From contig NZ_RWIJ01000025.1 of NCBI RefSeq assembly GCF_019805165.1, positions 1 to 64,000 on the forward strand: a stretch of 64,000 bases of DNA. Direction: 5' to 3'. The stretch comes from Azospirillum sp. 412522 (GTDB taxonomy: Bacteria > Pseudomonadota > Alphaproteobacteria > Azospirillales > Azospirillaceae). A model generated the notes under the pieces. It saw only the letters and a program-made list of their open reading frames with translations, had not been told where the DNA came from and made no database searches. This document shows positions 59,852-64,000 of this stretch, in pieces; the stretch's first letter is position 1; every line of letters begins with the position of its first letter. A program made the position numbers and the translations under genes.

Positions 59852-60379
59852 TCAGGCGGCGAATGGATGCTTGGCCGAATCCTTCTGGTTCAGCAGATCC
59901 TTGAGGGTTGGGAACCCTGACACCGCGCGTTCGATCGCTTCCTTGGTGGCGCGGTAATTGTAATCCTGGATCTTGGCGTTGTCCTTGGCTTCCCAATGGA
60001 TGAACACGCCGACGCAGATGAAGATGTTGTCGATCTCGTCCTGCGGAATGGTGCCGGCGGCGACGCAGTCGGCAACCGCCTTGGCGACGCCATGCTGGGC
60101 TGGGCCGAACATTTGCACCGCCTGTTCCGCGCCCTTGATCGTCACCTTGTTGAACAGGATGGTGGAGGGCTTGCATTGCAGATTGGGGGCAATGACCGCA
60201 AGAAGGCTGGTGAAGCCGTCCTTGTTGTTGGTCAGCGCGTTGCAGAAAGCGGTTTCCGCGGCGCTGCCGCGTGGCCCCATGATCAGGTCGATATGAGCGA
60301 CCTCGTTGCCGTCCCCGACCAGGGATTCGCCCACCAGCACACGATTGATTTTCGGGGATGACCCCTGCCACATGCCCAT
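59852..60379 (-). CDS. fae: Formaldehyde-activating enzyme (Fae)
   Basis: A 175-residue cytoplasmic enzyme condensing formaldehyde with tetrahydromethanopterin to methylene-H4MPT. NRVLVGESLVGDGNEVAHIDLIMGPRGS contains the catalytic His (H29 here); FCNALTNNKDGFTSLLAVIAPN, NKVTIKGAEQAVQMFGPAQHGVAKAVAD and FICVGVFIHWEAKDN are near invariant in the family. The start ATG at 60379 has GGGAG 9 nt upstream; the first eight residues are a short extension. It removes the toxic product of XoxF. The upstream gap contains a 19-bp inverted repeat. Confidence 0.98.
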   Translation of the reverse strand: MGMWQGSSPKINRVLVGESLVGDGNEVAHIDLIMGPRGSAAETAFCNALTNNKDGFTSLLAVIAPNLQCKPSTILFNKVTIKGAEQAVQMFGPAQHGVAKAVADCVAAGTIPQDEIDNIFICVGVFIHWEAKDNAKIQDYNYRATKEAIERAVSGFPTLKDLLNQKDSAKHPFAA

Positions 60380-60692
60380 CGCCGCTTTCTCCCATGCATT
60401 TTGGAAATCATTGGCGGACCGCCGCAGGTCATGCGGGCACGCCGGTCAGGCTGGTCCAGCATGATCGCTGGCTGGATACCTGTGGTCTCGGCGTCGGTCA
60501 CGGCCGGCATTATGGCATCTTGTTTGTTTTGCAAACAAACTCTCAAAAGAGGTTCGGAGTAACTTGAAATCGCAGCCGCCGCTTTGCCGTTTCACGGAAC
60601 TGGATCGGGATGGCATGGCCATCCGGACAGGACTACCCCATCTTCGGGAAACGGCGGCTGCGAGCGCGTCCAGGGACGAGGTAAAGATCTTG
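60380..60692. promoter_or_regulatory. fae upstream region with a 19-bp inverted repeat
   Basis: No gene is supported in these 313 bp. A perfect inverted repeat GTTTGTTT-TGC-AAACAAAC lies at 60532-60550, 153 bp upstream of the fae start, inside an otherwise GC-rich stretch. Its symmetry suggests a dimeric regulator site, though a hairpin in a longer fae leader is possible. Confidence 0.5.
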
Positions 60693-61070
60693 TTATTGCT
60701 GTCCCTGCTTGTCGGACGATTCTCCGGAACCTCCCTGGGGGACGGGCTTTCCACCGATCACGCCCTGCCGTTGTTGCTGAAGGCTGTCGCTCGGCAATTG
60801 CCCGGTCGGCGAAACGCTGCCATCGCTGGAGGAACCGGAATTGCCCTGTGGTACGGGGGCGCCGCCAATGGCGCCTTGGCGCTGGCCGGGCAGGGAATCC
60901 GGCGGCAATTGTCCGCTGGTCGCGGCTGGGGCGTTCTGGGTGCTGCTGCTATTGGGTGACGTGGTGCCGGTGGACTGGGCTGCGGCCGGCAGCGCAGCGA
61001 TCGCAATTCCGGCAGCAAGGCCCGCGGTGCACATAAGTTTGACCAGGGGCAGGCTCTTTAGGTGTTTCAT
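60693..61070 (-). CDS. Secreted protein with duplicated Gly/Gln/Ser-rich repeat
   Basis: A 125-residue exported protein: signal MKHLKSLPLVKLMCTAGLAAG and following Ala-rich stretch to ALPAAAQ, then a low-complexity mature part. Two copies of a unit of about 37 residues are visible: GQLPPDSLPGQRQGAIGGAPVPQG and GQLPSDSLQQQRQGVIGGKPVPQG, each followed by a Ser/Gly spacer. No cysteine or catalytic motif remains after the signal. The start at 61070 has CGGAG 7 nt upstream. It lies between fae and the YVTN propeller gene. The function is unknown. Confidence 0.65.
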   Translation of the reverse strand: MKHLKSLPLVKLMCTAGLAAGIAIAALPAAAQSTGTTSPNSSSTQNAPAATSGQLPPDSLPGQRQGAIGGAPVPQGNSGSSSDGSVSPTGQLPSDSLQQQRQGVIGGKPVPQGGSGESSDKQGQQ

Positions 61071-61122
61071 CACAGATCTCCGAGATGGGACGATCTCATT
61101 CGAGGTGTCGCAGCAAAGCGCT

Positions 61123-61302
61123 TCACGACCGCTCGGGCCTGTTGCGCTCTGTGTCTTGCGGTCTGGGAGACGTGTCCCCTTTGGCCTCATTTCCCATATG
61201 GGAAACGGCGTCCTTGCCCTTATCTTGTGCGAACTCTGCCTTGTCGTTCAGAACGCTCTTCTTGCCAGGCGTTGGTGGCTGTTCTTGCGGTTTTCTCTCC
61301 AT
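61123..61302 (-). CDS. Small hydrophilic protein, 59 residues
   Basis: An unrecognised short gene with an excellent ribosome site (GGGAGGTGAAATC before ATG 61302). The product is highly charged and lacks hydrophobic segments (MERKPQEQPPTPGKKSVLND, then KAEFAQDKGKDAVSHMGNE and a Pro/Arg-rich end), so it is likely disordered, similar in style to small stress-induced proteins. It is followed by the repeat protein gene and preceded by the beta-propeller gene on the same strand. Confidence 0.6.
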   Translation of the reverse strand: MERKPQEQPPTPGKKSVLNDKAEFAQDKGKDAVSHMGNEAKGDTSPRPQDTERNRPERS

Positions 61303-61421
61303 GATTTCACCTCCCGTGAGGCCGGACCGCCGTCGACGGTCTCCGACGTATCCGGTCTCTTGCGTCAACCGGCCGGTTCCGCCGGGGGTTCCATCATGTT
61401 CCGTGTGCCACGGAGCACATC

Positions 61422-62396
61422 CTACGGTTTGACGACAATGCCCCAGGGTGCACCGCCAACTGAAATGCTCTTGATGACCTTGTTGCGTTCCAAGTCGATC
61501 ACCGACAGGTCGTTGCTGATGCCGTTGGTGGTGTAAAGCCGCTTTTCGTCGGGGGAAAAGGCGAGGTTCCAGACACGCTGCCCGACCAGGAAATAGCGCT
61601 TCACCTCCAGGCTGTCGGTATCGATTTCCGCGATCCGGTTGGCCGGTCCCAACGCCACGAAGGCCCGCTTGCCGTCCTTGGTCATCTGGATGCCCACGGC
61701 CTGGATGGCCTCGCGACGGACGCCGGTGACCTCGAAGCGGATCTTCTTGATCACCTTGAGAGCTGCGGCATCGATCACGCTGACCGTGCCACCGATTTCG
61801 CTCGACACCCAAACCTGTTTGCCATCGTCGGTAAAGCGGGCGACGCGCGGCCGGCTGTCCACCAGCACGTTGCCGACGACGCTGTGCTTCTCCGTGTCGA
61901 TGAAGTGCGCCATGTTGGTGGTTTCAGAGGTGTTGACCAGGATCTTGCCATCGGGGCTGATCCCCATCCCCTCCGGCTCGACGCCGACCTGGATGTTGCC
62001 GATAGCCTTCCGCTCGGCGACGTCGATCACCGTCACCATGTTGTCGTTCTCGTTGGCGACATACAGCTTTTTCCCGTCCGGCGAAAGCACGAACAGCTCC
62101 GGATCGGGACCCGACGGCAGAGTGTGGACGATCTTGCCGCTGGCGATGTCCACCACGTCGATGCGGTTGTCGTCGCCGACGCAGACGTAAAGCTGGGTGC
62201 CGTCGCCGCTCAGCGTGATGCCGCGCGGGCGGCGGCCGACCTTGATCTTGTTTTTGATCTGAAGGCTGTCGCCGTCGATCACGGCGATCTGGTTGTCCTT
62301 CTCGTTGGACACGAAGATGGTTTCGGCGAGGACCGGCTCGGCGACGAGGACCGGGCCGGCGAGCAGCAGCAGGGTGCAGGACAGCAGGAATCGCAT
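61422..62396 (-). CDS. YVTN beta-propeller protein, PQQ-dependent catabolism-associated
   Basis: A 324-residue secreted seven-bladed propeller. The signal is LLSCTLLLLAGPVLVAEPVLA. Blades repeat as IFVSNEKDNQIAVIDGDSL, LYVCVGDDNRIDVVDIASG, LYVANENDNMVTVIDVAERK, VWVSSEIGGTVSVIDAAAL, AFVALGPANRIAEIDTDSL and LYTTNGISNDLSVIDLERNK. The family is strictly tied to PQQ alcohol dehydrogenase systems with the ABC genes also found here. The start ATG at 62396 lies 14 nt after the substrate-binding gene. In Methylorubrum, a YVTN protein of this kind sits in the lut cluster; its molecular role is unknown. Confidence 0.93.
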   Translation of the reverse strand: MRFLLSCTLLLLAGPVLVAEPVLAETIFVSNEKDNQIAVIDGDSLQIKNKIKVGRRPRGITLSGDGTQLYVCVGDDNRIDVVDIASGKIVHTLPSGPDPELFVLSPDGKKLYVANENDNMVTVIDVAERKAIGNIQVGVEPEGMGISPDGKILVNTSETTNMAHFIDTEKHSVVGNVLVDSRPRVARFTDDGKQVWVSSEIGGTVSVIDAAALKVIKKIRFEVTGVRREAIQAVGIQMTKDGKRAFVALGPANRIAEIDTDSLEVKRYFLVGQRVWNLAFSPDEKRLYTTNGISNDLSVIDLERNKVIKSISVGGAPWGIVVKP

Positions 62397-62410
62397 GGTG
62401 TGGTCCGCCC

Positions 62411-63685
62411 TTATCGGTTGAGACGGCATTTGCTTTCCGGCGCATCGTCGCCGAGCGTATCGAGCGGCGTCACCGGGTGAAGGAATCCCTCCTGCGGTGA
62501 GACGGAGACCAGCATCCGCGGCCCGGCAATCAGGATGGGCTGACGCATCTGCCCGTCCCAGGCGCGGAAGGACAGCGCCTCGCCTTTGAAGCCGGCCAGC
62601 TCGAAGTCGGGGCTGCGCAGGTAGCCGGTCAGGTCGTCGAAGCCGGTCGCATTGGTGCGGGCCGCCGCTTCTCCGACGCTGCGGACCGCCAGCCAAGCTG
62701 CGTAATCGCGCGGCGTCATCCAGCGTCCGGCCAGTTTTTCGAACCGGCTTTGCAACTGGGTGCCGCCCCACTGCTCGTTCACCCGCGACCAGGCGGTGGC
62801 GGTCAGCCCTTGGGTGCCGGCGACCGGGCGGGGGTACCAGGTGCGGCCGTCGAGATAGTCGCCGAAATCGCCGGCCTCATCGGCGACGACCAGCACGTCG
62901 TAATCCGGCCCCTGGGTGGCGAGCGGGATGTCGGACTGGATCGTGGTGACGCCGGTGTCGGTGCGCCGGTTGCCGGTGTCGAAGGTCCAGGACTTCTCCA
63001 CGACGATCTTGCTACCAAACCGCTTGGCGGCGCGGCGGACGGCCTCGGCATAGAGCGCGTCGCCGGAATCGCGACCGGTCAGTACGCTCCACCGTGTCCA
63101 CTTCTTCCAGGCGAGATATTGTGCCAGCGCATCGGCCAGCATGCGTCGGCTGGGCGCGGTGTGCAGGACGTTGGCCCGGCATTGTTCGTTGCGCAGCGCG
63201 TCGTCGGTGGCGCGCGCGTTGAACAGCAGCATCGACTTGGCTTCCGGCCGGTCGGCGGCGGCGAGCAACGCGTCGGCTGGAAGATCCGCGACGACGAAGC
63301 GCACCCCCTCGTCGGCCAGCGCCTTCAACCCGGCGGAAATATCGTCGTCCTGCGGCAGGACCTGCTCCACCAGCCGGTAGCTCTGCTTCAGGAAAACGCC
63401 GGTCGTGTTGTTGTCGGCGAGCGCCAGCCGGGCGCCTTGAAGCCCCTCGTCGGTTGCGACCGGCTCCAGGAAGCTCAGTGGCGTACGTGGATCCTCCTGG
63501 CGCGCCAGATAGCCGATCAGCATCACTTTCGCGCCTGCCTCCGGCGCACCGTTCTCCTGTGCCGCCGCTGGTAGCGCCAGGGCCAGCTGCCCGATCATCG
63601 GCAGAACGGTAGCCACAAGACGTCGCCACCGCCCTGCCGTCGATAAGCCGGATCGTCGCTCAGGCCATCGCCAGAATCTCACCAT
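62411..63685 (-). CDS. ABC transporter substrate-binding protein, PQQ-dependent alcohol dehydrogenase system
   Basis: A 424-residue periplasmic binding protein of the branched-chain amino acid type fold. A basic N-terminus and hydrophobic signal (VATVLPMIGQLALALPAAAQ) precede VMLIGYLARQEDPRTPLSFLEPVATDEGLQGARLALADNNTTG, VRFVVADLPADALLAAAD, and later YAAWLAVRSVGEAAART. This matches the binding component that co-occurs with the YVTN propeller and the ABC-2 pair (encoded at 54.6-56.2 kb). The start ATG at 63685 has AAGGAGG just upstream and overlaps the end of fhcC by 26 nt, so it is translated in one operon with fhcC. Ligand unknown; lanthanide-related uptake is a hypothesis. Confidence 0.9.
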   Translation of the reverse strand: MVRFWRWPERRSGLSTAGRWRRLVATVLPMIGQLALALPAAAQENGAPEAGAKVMLIGYLARQEDPRTPLSFLEPVATDEGLQGARLALADNNTTGVFLKQSYRLVEQVLPQDDDISAGLKALADEGVRFVVADLPADALLAAADRPEAKSMLLFNARATDDALRNEQCRANVLHTAPSRRMLADALAQYLAWKKWTRWSVLTGRDSGDALYAEAVRRAAKRFGSKIVVEKSWTFDTGNRRTDTGVTTIQSDIPLATQGPDYDVLVVADEAGDFGDYLDGRTWYPRPVAGTQGLTATAWSRVNEQWGGTQLQSRFEKLAGRWMTPRDYAAWLAVRSVGEAAARTNATGFDDLTGYLRSPDFELAGFKGEALSFRAWDGQMRQPILIAGPRMLVSVSPQEGFLHPVTPLDTLGDDAPESKCRLNR

Positions 63686-64000
63686 GCCCTCCTTCCGCAA
63701 GGTCGCCGATGAACCGATGGGCGCGGGTGCTGCCGGCGCGCTCGAACCAGCTTCCGGTTCCCTCCAAACCGCGCCGCAGCAGGTGCAGGAACAGCCAGTC
63801 GCGTGTACCGCCGTCGGCGAAGCCGATAGGCATCGCATCCTGCGGCCGTCCCAAAAGCAGCGTGCCGCGCCGCATGCCGAAGCCCGGGTGCGGACCGCAG
63901 CCGCCACCGGCGGCGAGCGTCCCGGCGATCATGAAACCGGCGGCATAGGCGCCGACCGGGCCGTCGATGACGATGATCCCGCGCCGCATCCGCTCGGCCG
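63660..64000 (-). CDS. fhcC: Formyltransferase/hydrolase complex subunit C (FhcC), C-terminal part
   Basis: Only the last 113 or so residues are in the window; the frame runs off the right edge. AERMRRGIIVIDGPVGAYAAGFMIAGTLAAGGGCGPHPGFGMRRGTLLLG is the GxxGxxxGxxM-type beta-helix repeat shared by FwdC/FmdC/FhcC and the GltB C-terminus, and DWLFLHLLRRGL follows. FhcC binds the methylofuran-bearing complex that converts formyl-H4MPT to formate. Its 3' end overlaps the ABC substrate-binding gene by 26 nt. The rest of fhc is probably just outside. Confidence 0.9.
   Translation of the reverse strand, partial: AERMRRGIIVIDGPVGAYAAGFMIAGTLAAGGGCGPHPGFGMRRGTLLLGRPQDAMPIGFADGGTRDWLFLHLLRRGLEGTGSWFERAGSTRAHRFIGDLAEGGHGEILAMA

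Overview
The window is high-GC, gene-dense DNA that reads as an alphaproteobacterial chromosome or megaplasmid. The gene content (red-type form I RuBisCO with CbbX, a lanthanide-type XoxF methanol dehydrogenase, Fae and archaeal-type methanofuran genes, TRAP and RbsABC-type sugar uptake) fits a facultatively methylotrophic, autotrophic member of the Rhodospirillales such as Azospirillum. That placement is inferred from gene content only. I found no tRNA, rRNA, CRISPR array, transposase or prophage.

Left part (1-22.2 kb), accessory metabolism. A minus-strand operon (1-6411) encodes a TRAP transporter, a VOC protein, a RuBisCO-like protein and a DUF1537 kinase, with a divergent LacI regulator: probably an acid-sugar catabolic route. 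Then come an SDR, a frameshifted NmrA-type reductase with a divergent LysR regulator, an operon of an alpha/beta hydrolase plus an RND efflux pump, a MarR regulator divergent from a small membrane protein, an NCS2 nucleobase permease, an orphan HTH protein and a LysR regulator. Gaps here carry palindromic intergenic repeats, some nested in long inverted repeats.

Middle-left (22.2-32.4 kb). A minus-strand pentose/deoxysugar operon holds an FGGY kinase, a PfkB kinase, a DUF4432 epimerase-like protein, an ABC importer (two permeases, a double ATPase, a binding protein) and deoxyribose-phosphate aldolase, with a divergent DeoR regulator and two matching palindromes between them.

Middle (32.4-47.8 kb), carbon fixation and formate oxidation. 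Divergent cbbR and cbbL-cbbS-rpe-cbbX-fbp-prk-tkt-fba plus a frameshifted cbbZ form a complete Calvin-cycle operon. It is followed by a two-subunit NAD-dependent formate dehydrogenase of the methylotroph FDH1 type.

Right (47.7-64 kb), C1 oxidation. This part holds mfnB, a FolB-like protein and a possible small coupled gene; secreted proteins of unknown role; xoxF, xoxG and an XoxJ-rhodanese fusion; a PQQ-associated ABC transporter whose four genes are split into two groups; two ATP-grasp ligases and a RibD-like reductase in one coupled operon; a 26-residue pqqA; fae; and the end of fhcC. Together they describe methanol to formaldehyde (XoxF with PQQ and lanthanide, XoxG as electron acceptor), capture by Fae on tetrahydromethanopterin, release as formate by the Fhc complex, oxidation to CO2 with NADH production by formate dehydrogenase, and CO2 assimilation by the Calvin cycle. 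Missing from the window are fhcABD, mtdB, mch, pqqBCDE and a TonB receptor. They must lie elsewhere if the pathway works; fhcC running off the right edge suggests that the fhc genes continue there.
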